Shown: positions 52,215-61,408, counted from the first letter of the stretch. The stretch: DNA of 64,000 nt from JADKIH01 sp964595205 (GCA_964595205.1 CAZQOQ010000007.1:1-64000), one strand, 5' to 3'. The notes: generated by a model not told the origin, from the letters alone. A program made the numbers and translations.

Positions 52215-53488
52215 AACTTTATTTAATATTTATCCTTATTTATATAATTCCTTCTAATTCACCAGCTCAATGGTCAAACTTAGATGGGGGTGCAAATGCA
52301 CAGGTTAGGGATTTCTATTCGGATTCACTTAATGAACTAATTGTTGTAGGAGATTTCACACAAATTGGAGGTCAAAATATTAATAATATTGCTGTTTGGA
52401 ATGGGTTTAATTGGAATTCATTTGGAAATAATTCTTCATTAGGCTCCTTTGGACAAATACTTAGTGTAGTAAAATATAACAATCAAATTGTTATTGGTGG
52501 AAGTTTTGATTCAATTAATAATGTTAGAGTAAATAATATTGCAAAATGGAATGGATCCACTTGGGAAGCAATGGGTAATGGATTTGATGATATTGTTTCG
52601 GCATTATTTGTTTATAAAGGTGATTTATATGCAGGTGGGTATTTTAATAATTCTGGATCAAATACCATACGTGCCATTGGAAAATGGAGCGGTGCAGGGT
52701 GGGATACTATTGGCAACTTTATTGGGATTGTAACATCTTTGGAAGAATTTCAAGGAAACCTAATTATTGCCGGAGTATTTCATCCTCAACTTTTCGCAGG
52801 CGATAATATAATAAGTTTTGATGGAAGTAGTTTTAATACAACTATTAGTAATATTGGCTCAACAGTATTGAACATAAGAAATATTAATGATACACTTTAT
52901 GCATGTGGTTCTTTTACTTCAATCCCGGGAAATCCTTCAAACTATTTAAGTGCGTATTATAATAATGTCTGGCATCCTATGCCAATACCCTCAGGATCAA
53001 ATAATACAATTACTGATATAATCGAATTTAGAGGGAAAAAATATATTTGTGGTTTTTTTTCGAGTCCTCCAGACATTGGTGTTTTTAATGGAATTGGATA
53101 TGATTCCTTGTTTAATGCCAATGGATTTATTTCTGGTTTTTATATTTTTAATAATCAACTTTATATGGCTGGACAATTTTTTCAAGCCATTGCTGGAGAA
53201 AATTATTATTGTATAATTAGCTACAATGATGTTTCAAACCATATTTCTGACAATCTGGTTTATAAAAATGATTTGATGTTTATTTCAACCCCTTCTTACG
53301 GTATGATTGAAATGCAAATTTCAAATAATAAATTTTTCCAAATTGAAATTTATAATAATAAGGGGGTAAATGTTTTTACAAATTTAATATTTAATTCAAT
53401 GAAAGTACATTTACCTCCGGGAACTTATTTTGTAAAGATTACAGATTCATTTAATAATAAGTCAGTTAAAAAAATAATAGTTTTATGA
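52211..53488 (+). CDS. Exported kelch/propeller-like protein with T9SS-like C-terminal domain
   Basis: A 425-residue protein: signal peptide LYLIFILIYIIPSNSPAQ, then about seven repeats of some 45 residues with the pattern NNIAVWNGxxWxxxG...VYKGDLYAGGYF, a propeller of the 'WNGSTW' type seen in large secreted proteins; then a C-terminal beta domain (MIEMQISNNKFFQIEIYNNKG...PPGTYFVKITDSFNNKSVKKIIVL, shown in parts) that fits a T9SS type A domain. The reading frame is notably AT-rich compared with housekeeping genes around it. It is joined to both neighbours by ATGA overlaps. Confidence 0.75.
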   Translation: MKLYLIFILIYIIPSNSPAQWSNLDGGANAQVRDFYSDSLNELIVVGDFTQIGGQNINNIAVWNGFNWNSFGNNSSLGSFGQILSVVKYNNQIVIGGSFDSINNVRVNNIAKWNGSTWEAMGNGFDDIVSALFVYKGDLYAGGYFNNSGSNTIRAIGKWSGAGWDTIGNFIGIVTSLEEFQGNLIIAGVFHPQLFAGDNIISFDGSSFNTTISNIGSTVLNIRNINDTLYACGSFTSIPGNPSNYLSAYYNNVWHPMPIPSGSNNTITDIIEFRGKKYICGFFSSPPDIGVFNGIGYDSLFNANGFISGFYIFNNQLYMAGQFFQAIAGENYYCIISYNDVSNHISDNLVYKNDLMFISTPSYGMIEMQISNNKFFQIEIYNNKGVNVFTNLIFNSMKVHLPPGTYFVKITDSFNNKSVKKIIVL

Positions 53489-55653
53489 AGAAATATTATA
53501 TTGTTTTTTTTCTTGTACTTGAATATTCAAATACTATTAGCCAAGATGTAATTAATTCTTATTTAGATTATAGTTGGCAACCATCTGGTAATTTAAATAT
53601 TACAAGCACCCCAAGTCTTTATTATATAAATGAGTCGACAGAAACTTACAATGGTGAATATGAGATTTTACTAGATGAGTCCAATCCTTGGGGAAATCAA
53701 TTTTGTGGCGGGATCTCAAATGCACCTTTTGATTTTAGTAAGTTTGCATTGAGTTATAAAATCGAATTAGTTTCATTTCCTTTTTCAACTGAATGCGCAT
53801 TTCCAAGTTCAGCAAATCCAAGTGGAGGTTGTAATCAACCAAGTGAACGAATATTAAATGTTGCAGATGACTTATTATATAATCAAGTTAATAAATGGGA
53901 ATACGAACCATCTAATGTTCTTGAATATTCCCTATGGAGAATTACAGAAGAAAGACTTTTTAATCGAAATTCAACATTTGTAAAAGCTTTTAGTGATCAG
54001 TCAAATCCGAATACTTTGGTAAGTAGTGCATTCGTAAAAACGACAGGAACAGCAGCTGGGAGATATGTTTTACCACATTCAATATTAAAACATACAGTTT
54101 TTTTACGGTGCGGTAATTTAATAAATAGCCCAATTTTATCATCTTTTACTTGGTATTCGGATTTAACTAGAGGAAGAATGCGTGAATATCCTTTTTATTT
54201 TGGAGCGGGTTCCGCAAATTTACAATCGTGGGATATAATAACTAGACCTGAAATTTTCAATTTTGGAATTTATTCATCCACTGATAATTCAAATTGTTGT
54301 TTCAACAGACCACTCATAGGAGCGAATTGTAATGGAGCAAGTAATTTTGAAGGGTACAATATTAATTACACCCCCTTTGATCCAACATTTGATGATTTTT
54401 GTGCATTTGTTCCAAACATTTCAAACCCATACAACTCTGAATATTTTTCAAATTCCTCCACCTACAATCAAATAGGCGGGCTATTATTATCAGACTATAC
54501 AGTTATTGCATCTACTTCACCAAGAAATTTTAATGGAACAACCTTAGCTGGTTATGTTTTAAACAATAACGATGAATTAGAACCTATTGATCCAAATCCG
54601 CCATTATTTCAAAAATATTATATTGATAAAAATATTACTATAAATAATATTAACAATATTGAACGTACCATTTTCAATCCATCAGAAGCATACATCACTG
54701 CAAATAATTTAAAATTTCCAACTAATTATACATTTAAAACTATTCGTGGTATATATCCATATGCTTCTGAAGTTAAAGCCGCTGAAGACGATGTTTATAA
54801 TGGGGGACCATTTACTGACCCTACTAAAGGAGATGTACCAGTTGAAACAGACTTATACAAAGATTTTCATATAACAAATCCAATTTATCCTTCGAATGAC
54901 CACCGTTATGCTTCTATTTATCATCTTATGACCGGAAGTAAATTGACCATTGAACCTTGCGTAAAAATTTTCGATGCCACATTCGAAATTAACCCCGGCT
55001 CAGAAATGATATTTGAGAACTGGGCAACGAATCTGATAAATGTGAATCGTTATTTGTTATTGTTGAATGGAGGAATTGTTACCAGACAGAATGACTATTT
55101 CTTATTTGAAAATAAAAGCATTTCGGATCGAATTTTAAAATGGAAATCCGCAACACATATTACCGCTGGAGATAATGTGGATCCGGCAACAACCAATGGT
55201 GAATATAGCATCGAGCCAAATGCACATGTTGAATTTATAGCAAACAATTATATTGAACTTGAATCGGGCTTTATTGCAAAAGAAGGCAGTGAATTTGAAG
55301 CTGCGATTGCTCCTGTTGTAATTCCTGCCTGTGGCCCGCTGAGGCTTAAAAATCCAAGGCAAATTTCCTCCACTGAAAATGGTAATTCCTCAGATATTGG
55401 TTACTTTACAATTTCACCGAACCCGACCAATGAGTATTCATATTTTATGTTTGAGCTATTCGGAAGAACAAATTCTCAAATACTGGTTTATGATGCCATG
55501 GGCAAATTGATAAAACGCGTTGGGGAAAACTCATTATTGCCTACCGGCAAATATTCTTATAAATTGGAATCAGCAGATCTGGCTTCAGGCATTTACTTTG
55601 CAAAATTAATTACTAATAATTCTGAGAAGTCGTTAAAGTTTGTCAAGCAATAA
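53485..55653 (+). CDS. Large exported protein with T9SS type A sorting domain
   Basis: A 722-residue protein: signal peptide YYIVFFLVLEYSNTISQ; a long region (about 20-450) rich in aromatic and Asn/Ser residues with 14 or so Cys, not recognised; a segment around residues 490-620 with beta-stack repeats (LTIEPCVKIFDATFEINPGSEMIF in part, NYIELESGFIAKEGSEFEAAI in part) of the '3-coathanger stack' kind that usually precedes sorting domains; and a type A domain (FTISPNPTNEYSYFMFEL...LASGIYFAKLIT). AT-rich like the gene before. Function unknown; export to the surface is well supported. Confidence 0.75.
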   Translation: MKKYYIVFFLVLEYSNTISQDVINSYLDYSWQPSGNLNITSTPSLYYINESTETYNGEYEILLDESNPWGNQFCGGISNAPFDFSKFALSYKIELVSFPFSTECAFPSSANPSGGCNQPSERILNVADDLLYNQVNKWEYEPSNVLEYSLWRITEERLFNRNSTFVKAFSDQSNPNTLVSSAFVKTTGTAAGRYVLPHSILKHTVFLRCGNLINSPILSSFTWYSDLTRGRMREYPFYFGAGSANLQSWDIITRPEIFNFGIYSSTDNSNCCFNRPLIGANCNGASNFEGYNINYTPFDPTFDDFCAFVPNISNPYNSEYFSNSSTYNQIGGLLLSDYTVIASTSPRNFNGTTLAGYVLNNNDELEPIDPNPPLFQKYYIDKNITINNINNIERTIFNPSEAYITANNLKFPTNYTFKTIRGIYPYASEVKAAEDDVYNGGPFTDPTKGDVPVETDLYKDFHITNPIYPSNDHRYASIYHLMTGSKLTIEPCVKIFDATFEINPGSEMIFENWATNLINVNRYLLLLNGGIVTRQNDYFLFENKSISDRILKWKSATHITAGDNVDPATTNGEYSIEPNAHVEFIANNYIELESGFIAKEGSEFEAAIAPVVIPACGPLRLKNPRQISSTENGNSSDIGYFTISPNPTNEYSYFMFELFGRTNSQILVYDAMGKLIKRVGENSLLPTGKYSYKLESADLASGIYFAKLITNNSEKSLKFVKQ

Positions 55654-55736
55654 AAATTTTTAGTTTAAATTACTAAGCCCTTGTTTTAAAAGCAATAATT
55701 TTATTGTTGAAATAGTTTAACTGTAAATTATTTTTA

Positions 55737-55763
55737 ACTTTTAACTTTTGACTTTTGACTTTT
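55737..55763. repeat. Short heptamer array (ACTTTTR), three to four units
   Basis: actttta, acttttg, acttttg, actttt, about 30 bases before the acyl-CoA carboxylase start. Same unit as at 31711-31738; both are in 5' regions. Confidence 0.6.
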
Positions 55764-55791
55764 CCCTAATTTAGTCCTTTCCTAAAAAACG

Positions 55792-57333
55792 ATGGATTCA
55801 AAGACAACAGTTCTCGAGCAGAAAATCGAAGAAGCTAAACTGGGCGGCGGAGCAAAGCGAATCGAGGCTCAGCATAAAAAGAAAAAACTCACCGCAAGAG
55901 AAAGAATTCATTTTCTACTCGATGAAAACAGCTTCGAGGAAATCGGAATGCTGGTCACGCATCGTTCTACAGACTTCGGACTGGAGAACGAAAAATATCC
56001 CGGCGACGGAGTAGTGACTGGTTACGGTAAAATCAACGGTCGACTGGTTTATCTCTTCGCCCAGGACTTTACGGTTTTCGGCGGATCGTTATCCGAAACT
56101 CATGCAGCAAAGATCTGCAGGATCATGGACCTGGCCATGCAGAATGGCGCGCCGGTTATCGGACTTAACGATTCCGGTGGCGCACGAATCCAGGAGGGTG
56201 TCGTTTCCCTCGGCGGTTATGCTGATATATTTTACCGCAACGTTCAGGCTTCCGGAGTCATTCCCCAGATTTCGGCAATCATGGGCCCATGCGCCGGAGG
56301 AGCTGTTTATTCTCCCGCCATCACCGACTTCATCATGATGGTTGAGAATTCATCCTATATGTTCGTCACAGGGCCGAACGTTGTCAAGACGGTTACACAC
56401 GAAAATGTTACCTCGGAAGAATTGGGAGGCGCAACTACTCATGCTACTAAGTCGGGCGTGACGCATTTTACAAGTTCAAACGAAGTAGAATGCCTCAACC
56501 TCATCAAAAACCTGGTCAATTACATGCCCCAGAATTGCGAGGAAGAATCGCCGCTTTACCCATATACTCCCGGCAACGAGAAAAGAAACAGGCTGAACAA
56601 CATTATTCCCGAAAACCAGAACCAGCCATACGACATCAGGGAAGTGATCAATGAGACAATCGACACCGATTCGTTTTTAGAAGTACACCAAAATTTTGCA
56701 GAAAACATTGTCATCGGTTTTGCCCGCATCGGTGGCAAGAGCATTGGCATCGTCGCAAATCAGCCCATGCATCTTGCAGGTGTACTGGATATCCATGCCT
56801 CTACAAAAGCAGCGCGCTTCGTCAGGTTCTGCGACTGCTTTAACATTCCATTGCTTGTCTTCGAAGATGTTCCCGGGTTTTTACCAGGAACTGACCAGGA
56901 ATGGAACGGCATTATTTCTAACGGCGCGAAGCTGTTATATGCCTTCAGCGAAGCTACGGTTCCACGCATTACGGTAATTACACGAAAAGCTTATGGCGGC
57001 GCCTACGACGTAATGAATTCCAAACACATCGGTGCCGATATGAACTTCGCCTGGCCATCGGCGGAAATTGCAGTCATGGGCGCAAAAGGCGCCGCAGAAA
57101 TTATCTTCAGGAAAGAGATTTCCGAATCTGAAAATCCCGAAGCTAAACTCCGGGAGAAGGAAGAAGAATACAACCGCATGTTTGCAAATCCCTATAAAGC
57201 CGCTGAACGCGGATACATCGATGAAGTTATCCTGCCCGAAGATACACGCATCAAACTGATAAATGCATTTCGAATGCTTTCAAACAAAGCGGTCAGGTTA
57301 CCGCGAAAAAAACACGGCAACATCCCGCTGTAA
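55792..57333 (+). CDS. Acyl-CoA (propionyl-CoA) carboxylase beta chain
   Basis: A 513-residue carboxyltransferase of the crotonase fold with both halves: N-half LNDSGGARIQEGV and ISAIMGPCAGGAVYSPA (oxyanion-hole glycines); C-half IVANQPMHLAGVLDI, FEDVPGFLPGTDQEWNG and AYGGAYDVMNSKHIGADMNFAWPSAEIAVMGAKGAAEII (seen in parts). Length and motifs match PccB/MmdA. It moves carboxyl from biotin to propionyl-CoA, giving methylmalonyl-CoA, which mce (39857) then epimerises. The alpha (biotin carboxylase/carrier) partner is not adjacent; AccB/AccC at 9401-11321 are candidates. A methylmalonyl-CoA decarboxylase role cannot be ruled out. Confidence 0.88.
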   Translation: MDSKTTVLEQKIEEAKLGGGAKRIEAQHKKKKLTARERIHFLLDENSFEEIGMLVTHRSTDFGLENEKYPGDGVVTGYGKINGRLVYLFAQDFTVFGGSLSETHAAKICRIMDLAMQNGAPVIGLNDSGGARIQEGVVSLGGYADIFYRNVQASGVIPQISAIMGPCAGGAVYSPAITDFIMMVENSSYMFVTGPNVVKTVTHENVTSEELGGATTHATKSGVTHFTSSNEVECLNLIKNLVNYMPQNCEEESPLYPYTPGNEKRNRLNNIIPENQNQPYDIREVINETIDTDSFLEVHQNFAENIVIGFARIGGKSIGIVANQPMHLAGVLDIHASTKAARFVRFCDCFNIPLLVFEDVPGFLPGTDQEWNGIISNGAKLLYAFSEATVPRITVITRKAYGGAYDVMNSKHIGADMNFAWPSAEIAVMGAKGAAEIIFRKEISESENPEAKLREKEEEYNRMFANPYKAAERGYIDEVILPEDTRIKLINAFRMLSNKAVRLPRKKHGNIPL

Positions 57334-57374
57334 TTTAAATTATTATTTCCAATCGCTTAATCAAAGCGTTTCTT

Positions 57375-58682
57375 ATGAATATTCTGATACTCGGATCCGG
57401 CGGACGTGAACATGCATTAGCATGGAAAATTTCTCAGAGTAACCGGTGCGAAAAATTATTCATAGCCCCCGGTAATGCAGGAACCGCGAAGTGCGGCGAA
57501 AATGTAAATCTCGCGAATACCGATTTCCCTTCCATCAAAACTTTTACGCTCAAAAATAAAATTGATTTTATCGTCGTCGGACCCGAAGAGCCTCTCGTTA
57601 AAGGCATTGTTGATTTTTTCCGAAAAGACGATCAGCTAAAAGACGTTTTAATTCTGGGTCCGTCAGCTGAAGGCGCTATGCTCGAGGGAAGCAAGGATTA
57701 CGCAAAGGAATTTATGTACAGGCATAATATTCCCACAGCTTCGTACAAGACATTCCGGAAAAATGAAACCGAACAGGCAAAGTCATTTTTGAAAACCCTC
57801 AGGCCGCCATTTGTGCTTAAGGCCGACGGACTCGCAGCAGGTAAAGGAGTTCTGATACCGGCCACGATCGAAGAGGCAAATGAAAACATAAATGAGATGC
57901 TCCAACATGCCAAATTCGGTTCAGCAGGAGAGAAGATTGTCATCGAAGAATTTCTGAAGGGAATAGAACTCTCTGTTTTTGTATTGACGGATGGTGAATC
58001 CTATGTCATTCTTCCTGAAGCAAAGGATTATAAACGCATCGGCGATGGTGATGCCGGACCAAACACCGGTGGAATGGGTGCCGTCTCGCCTGTTCCGTTT
58101 GCAGATTCAGAATTCATGAGAAAAGTTGAAGAACGGATCGTACGACCTTCGATAGAAGGGCTGAAAAAAGAAAACATCGACTACCGCGGATTTCTGTTTA
58201 TCGGACTGATGAATGTAAACGGTGATCCATTCGTAATCGAATACAATGTCAGGATGGGAGATCCCGAGACGGAAGTCGTCTTTCCAAGAATCAGATCAGA
58301 CGTCGTTGAACTTTTGTCGAATGCCGCTAAAGGAGAATTGAAAAACTCCAAACCGGATATTGATGAACGTACGGCCGTAACAGTTATGATGGTAAGCAAA
58401 GGCTATCCGGGTGATTACGAAAAGGGAAAGGAAATTTTTACCGGAACAGAAAACCAGAGCAGCATTATCTTTCATGCAGGGACATTGTTGAAAGACAATA
58501 AAGTGTTCACAAATGGCGGAAGAGTGCTATGCGTAACTTCTTTCGGAGAAAATATTATTGAAGCAAGAACAAATTCTTACCGGCAGATTGAAAACATCAC
58601 ATTCGAAGGTATGTCTTTCAGAAAAGATATAGGCCTTGACCTGATTTCTGATGAAAATAGAAAGAGTCTTTTAACTACCTGA
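57375..58682 (+). CDS. purD: Phosphoribosylamine--glycine ligase
   Basis: A 435-residue ATP-grasp enzyme, step two of purine synthesis. Motifs: MNILILGSGGREHALAWKI, FIVVGPEEPLVKGI, FVLKADGLAAGKGVLIP, DYKRIGDGDAGPNTGGMGAVSP (in part), VIEYNVRMGDPETEVV. Length is normal. It ends 8 bases before the heptamer array at 58691, which separates it from a convergent 55-residue gene. Confidence 0.95.
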   Translation: MNILILGSGGREHALAWKISQSNRCEKLFIAPGNAGTAKCGENVNLANTDFPSIKTFTLKNKIDFIVVGPEEPLVKGIVDFFRKDDQLKDVLILGPSAEGAMLEGSKDYAKEFMYRHNIPTASYKTFRKNETEQAKSFLKTLRPPFVLKADGLAAGKGVLIPATIEEANENINEMLQHAKFGSAGEKIVIEEFLKGIELSVFVLTDGESYVILPEAKDYKRIGDGDAGPNTGGMGAVSPVPFADSEFMRKVEERIVRPSIEGLKKENIDYRGFLFIGLMNVNGDPFVIEYNVRMGDPETEVVFPRIRSDVVELLSNAAKGELKNSKPDIDERTAVTVMMVSKGYPGDYEKGKEIFTGTENQSSIIFHAGTLLKDNKVFTNGGRVLCVTSFGENIIEARTNSYRQIENITFEGMSFRKDIGLDLISDENRKSLLTT

Positions 58683-58690
58683 ATCGTAAA

Positions 58691-58760
58691 TCCTGGTTCC
58701 TGGCTCCTGGCTCCTGGCTCTTGGTTCCTGGTTCTTGGCTCCTGGCTCTTGGTTCTTGGT
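58691..58760. repeat. Heptamer array (TCYTGGY)10
   Basis: Exactly ten contiguous units: tcctggt, tcctggc three times, tcttggt, tcctggt, tcttggc, tcctggc, tcttggt, tcttggt. Positions 3 and 7 vary only between C and T. It fills the gap between convergent purD and the small membrane gene, ending two bases before the latter's stop codon. Unlike other arrays here it has no inverted arm. Confidence 0.9.
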
Positions 58761-58762
58761 TC

Positions 58763-58930
58763 TCAATCAAACTTCTCCACCGTCTTATGATCCTTCATGT
58801 ATCGCAGCCATAGTACGAAAGCGATGAAGCCGATAACGATCAGCGCTTTATTAAGCCACAATCCGAAAAAAGGAACAACGGAAAAAATGAAACGAAAAAA
58901 GTCGCCGATCCAGTACCAGATGATATCCAT
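58763..58930 (-). CDS. 55-residue single-pass membrane protein
   Basis: A short but well-formed gene: ATG at 58930, TGA at 58763-58765. The product begins MDIIWYWIGDFFRFIFSVVP, has a strongly hydrophobic stretch (ALIVIGFIAFVLWL) and a charged tail (RYMKDHKTVEKFD). It resembles the small conserved membrane proteins found near purD in other Bacteroidota (DUF6341-like), which I recall only tentatively. A good promoter (58951-58981) sits 20 bases upstream. Orientation in the membrane is probably with the charged tail inside. Function unknown. Confidence 0.75.
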   Translation of the reverse strand: MDIIWYWIGDFFRFIFSVVPFFGLWLNKALIVIGFIAFVLWLRYMKDHKTVEKFD

Positions 58931-58950
58931 AATGTGAATTTTTACGGCGT

Positions 58951-58981
58951 CAAATATAAAAAGGATTCCTTATAATTCAAT
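58951..58981 (-). promoter_or_regulatory. Promoter for the 55-residue membrane protein
   Basis: Minus strand: ATTG, 19 bases, TATATTTG, agreeing with TTTG-N19-TANNTTTG; the -7 element ends 20 bases before the ATG. Confidence 0.65.
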
Positions 58982-58994
58982 ACATTTATCGCCA

Positions 58995-59975
58995 ATGATC
59001 CGCTTTTTTAAAACCCTGCAGCCAGCCACATTGTTTTTCGTGCCATTGGTGATTTTAGCGTTCTGGATCAGGAACATATTCCATGCGAATCCCGTTACCG
59101 ACAATAATTCATTGCCACTCTGGGATGTCGCCGCTTCTTTTTTTTCGGTATTCCCGTCAGCCGTCAATTTCCTCATTCTAAGCGCCCTCATTTCTTTCCA
59201 GGCAATATACCTGAACCTGATGATAAACAGGCACGAGGTCATTTATAAAAACACATTTTTGCCCTCATTCATGTTTGCGGTGTTGATCTCATCCACCCCG
59301 TCTTTTATGCAATTCCATCCGGTTCACCTGGTCAACTTATTGATGTTGTTTATTCTCAACCGTGCGTTCACGCTTTTTAAAAATGATTCACCCGTTTCCG
59401 CACTCTTCGACTGCGGTTTTTTATCTGGCATTGCCGCATTGATTTATTTTCCTGCAGTAATCATTTTGCCTTTCCTTTTAATTACACTGATAATCCTGCG
59501 GCCGTTTAAAATAAAGGAGTGGCTGATAACTATTATTGGAATTATTCTTCCCTATTTCTTTTTAAGTGTTTTCCTATTCTGGAATCACAATATCGCCGGA
59601 TTCTGGAAGCTGTATATCGGAATGTTTTATGATCTGTCTCCGCATTTGACCATACAGCCTTATCCCGCAGTTACAGTTCTGTGTATTTACCTGCTGGTCT
59701 TGCTTGTTTATTCCCTGGTAAAACTGAGATTGAATTACAGGAAGAATATCATTCGCACCCGCAGCAACGAACAGGTAATTTTTCTGTTGTTGATAACAGG
59801 CGCCGGATGGCTGTTATTGTCAGAGAAGATTGATATCATACATTTCGGATTTTTAATGATACCACTATCGATCTTTTGCTCTTATTTATTTATCTCGGCC
59901 GGGAAAAGAACAATGATCTTCGAATATGTTTTGTGGGTGCTGTTGATATTGATTGTCTGGAATCAATTCCCGTAA
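58995..59975 (+). CDS. Polytopic membrane protein, DUF6427-like
   Basis: A 326-residue protein with about nine or ten predicted helices, among them FFVPLVILAFWI, VNFLILSALISFQAIYLNLMI (in part), AALIYFPAVIILPFLLI and IIGIILPYFFLSVFLFW. A conserved NRHEV and the FDCGFLSGIAALIYFP region are similar to an uncharacterised Bacteroidota family (DUF6427) that often lies near purine or pyrimidine genes; recalled, not checked. It is divergent from the small membrane gene with only 64 bases between, so both share one short regulatory region. Confidence 0.7.
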   Translation: MIRFFKTLQPATLFFVPLVILAFWIRNIFHANPVTDNNSLPLWDVAASFFSVFPSAVNFLILSALISFQAIYLNLMINRHEVIYKNTFLPSFMFAVLISSTPSFMQFHPVHLVNLLMLFILNRAFTLFKNDSPVSALFDCGFLSGIAALIYFPAVIILPFLLITLIILRPFKIKEWLITIIGIILPYFFLSVFLFWNHNIAGFWKLYIGMFYDLSPHLTIQPYPAVTVLCIYLLVLLVYSLVKLRLNYRKNIIRTRSNEQVIFLLLITGAGWLLLSEKIDIIHFGFLMIPLSIFCSYLFISAGKRTMIFEYVLWVLLILIVWNQFP

Positions 59976-59978
59976 AAA

Positions 59979-60410
59979 TTAAAAGTCTCTTTCCCCAAGC
60001 CAGATATCTTCCTGGCGTTTCATTTCTGATTTTTGTTTCTTATTCTTATCTCCATAGCCAAGCAAATGCAATACTCCATGGGCCATCACACGATGAAGCT
60101 CATCCTCAAATGTGTTTTTAAAAGTCCTGGCATTCGCTATGATCCGGTGGATGGAAATGTATATGTCGCCATCGATCGTTTTCAGTAATTCTGAATTGTC
60201 GAATGTGATGATGTCAGTGTTATAATCGTGACCAAGATATTCCCTGTTTATCTTTCGCAGGTATTCATCGGTACAGAAGATGAAATTAATATTATTGAGT
60301 TTATGCTTCTCTTTTTTTATGTGTCTTAAAATCCAGTTCCTTATTCCTGCCTGATCCGACAGGCGGAATTTTATTTTTTCCTTGAAAAAGAATATCGGTA
60401 TTTGTTTCAT
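59979..60410 (-). CDS. ybeY: Endoribonuclease YbeY (rRNA maturation)
   Basis: About 143 residues from the ATG at 60410 (MKQIPIFFFKE); the longer frame from 60488 would overlap the divergent gene and adds no family sequence. Core: EYLRKINREYLGHDYNTDIITF (in part) and the zinc site RVMAHGVLHLLGYGDKN. The usual third His (HGxLHLxGYDH) is replaced by Asp, a substitution common in Bacteroidota YbeY. It processes the 3' end of 16S rRNA and takes part in ribosome quality control. Convergent with the membrane protein, three bases apart. Confidence 0.92.
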   Translation of the reverse strand: MKQIPIFFFKEKIKFRLSDQAGIRNWILRHIKKEKHKLNNINFIFCTDEYLRKINREYLGHDYNTDIITFDNSELLKTIDGDIYISIHRIIANARTFKNTFEDELHRVMAHGVLHLLGYGDKNKKQKSEMKRQEDIWLGERDF

Positions 60411-60465
60411 GTGCAAAAGATAAGAAAAAGCTGAATGTTCTATTCTTCGTATTTTGCACCACATC

Positions 60466-61374
60466 ATGCGGCGGCTCTTCTCATGCATTTTTGTCCTGTT
60501 GCTTTCAAATTCAGTGGAAGCCGGTGAAGACTATACGTGGTGGAATGAAATTCATAACTGGGACGGTCATACATCCTGGGTTCAGTACATGACGATATCG
60601 ACCTCGTTTATGGGTCCAAATGCCTTGCCCGTACCTGAGGTCACAAACGGCAGTGTGGATTCACTTGCTGAACTCGAAGTTGCAGGTGATTATTATTACA
60701 GCAGAGGCGACAAAACAAAAGATTTTTATTTGCGCGGGTCACTGCCTCTCTACAACAACCGTGTCTCTTTCGCCATCGATGTAGTCCCGTACGAATGGTT
60801 TAAAACAGATACCGCCACACGCGACGAGCGGGCGGCGAGAACCCGGAGCGGTGAAGGCGGAGCGGGGGGCGATATATATTTTTATACAAACATTCAGGTT
60901 CTCCGAGATCATCCACATCTGCCTGATTTGTTATTCCGTGCAGCATTCAGAACTGCATCCGGAACCAACCTCGGCAATGCGCGCTTTACGGATGGTGCCG
61001 GTTACTTTTTCGACCTCAGTGCAGGACACAATTACGGGCTGAAAAATTCGGTGTTAAGAATATATATGATGGGCGGATTCTATAGTTACCAGACCTATGA
61101 CCTGAATCACCTTCAGAACGATTGCCTGCTGTATGGATTTGGTACTGATATTTTTTTCAGGAAGATCCTATTCTCCCAGTCGATTGCCGGGTATTCCGGA
61201 TACCTCGATATTGGCGACAAGCCCCTCGTGTACAGGGCGAGCATACGGCTTAGAAATAAAATGTTCGACTGGAAGTTTTCATGGCAGGCCGGGCTGAACG
61301 ACTATGATTACCAGCGATACAGGGTATCGGTGATCTTTCATTTGAATGCCGGTGTTATTTTCAGAAAGCAGTAA
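60466..61374 (+). CDS. Exported, probably outer-membrane, protein of unknown function
   Basis: About 302 residues from the ATG at 60466 (a TTG at 60454 would add four). Signal peptide RLFSCIFVLLLSNSVEAG, then YTWWNEIHNWDGHTSWVQYM and a body of amphipathic strands (YYYSRGDKTKDFYLRGSLPL, VSFAIDVVPYEWFKT, LLFRAAFRTASGTNL, LRIYMMGGFYSYQTY, FSWQAGLNDYDY) ending RVSVIFHLNAGVIFRKQ, consistent with a 12- or 14-strand barrel. I do not recognise the family. It is divergent from ybeY, with only about 55 bases between the starts, and is followed by a perfect terminator. Confidence 0.7.
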   Translation: MRRLFSCIFVLLLSNSVEAGEDYTWWNEIHNWDGHTSWVQYMTISTSFMGPNALPVPEVTNGSVDSLAELEVAGDYYYSRGDKTKDFYLRGSLPLYNNRVSFAIDVVPYEWFKTDTATRDERAARTRSGEGGAGGDIYFYTNIQVLRDHPHLPDLLFRAAFRTASGTNLGNARFTDGAGYFFDLSAGHNYGLKNSVLRIYMMGGFYSYQTYDLNHLQNDCLLYGFGTDIFFRKILFSQSIAGYSGYLDIGDKPLVYRASIRLRNKMFDWKFSWQAGLNDYDYQRYRVSVIFHLNAGVIFRKQ

Positions 61375-61382
61375 TAAAATAA

Positions 61383-61408
61383 AAAAGGGAGCGATCAGGC
61401 TCCCTTTT
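61383..61408. terminator. Bidirectional intrinsic terminator
   Basis: AAAAGGGAGC (61383-61392) pairs perfectly with GCTCCCTTTT (61399-61408), loop gatcag. Poly-A on one side and poly-T on the other let it serve both the exported-protein gene and the convergent ATPase gene. Confidence 0.88.
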
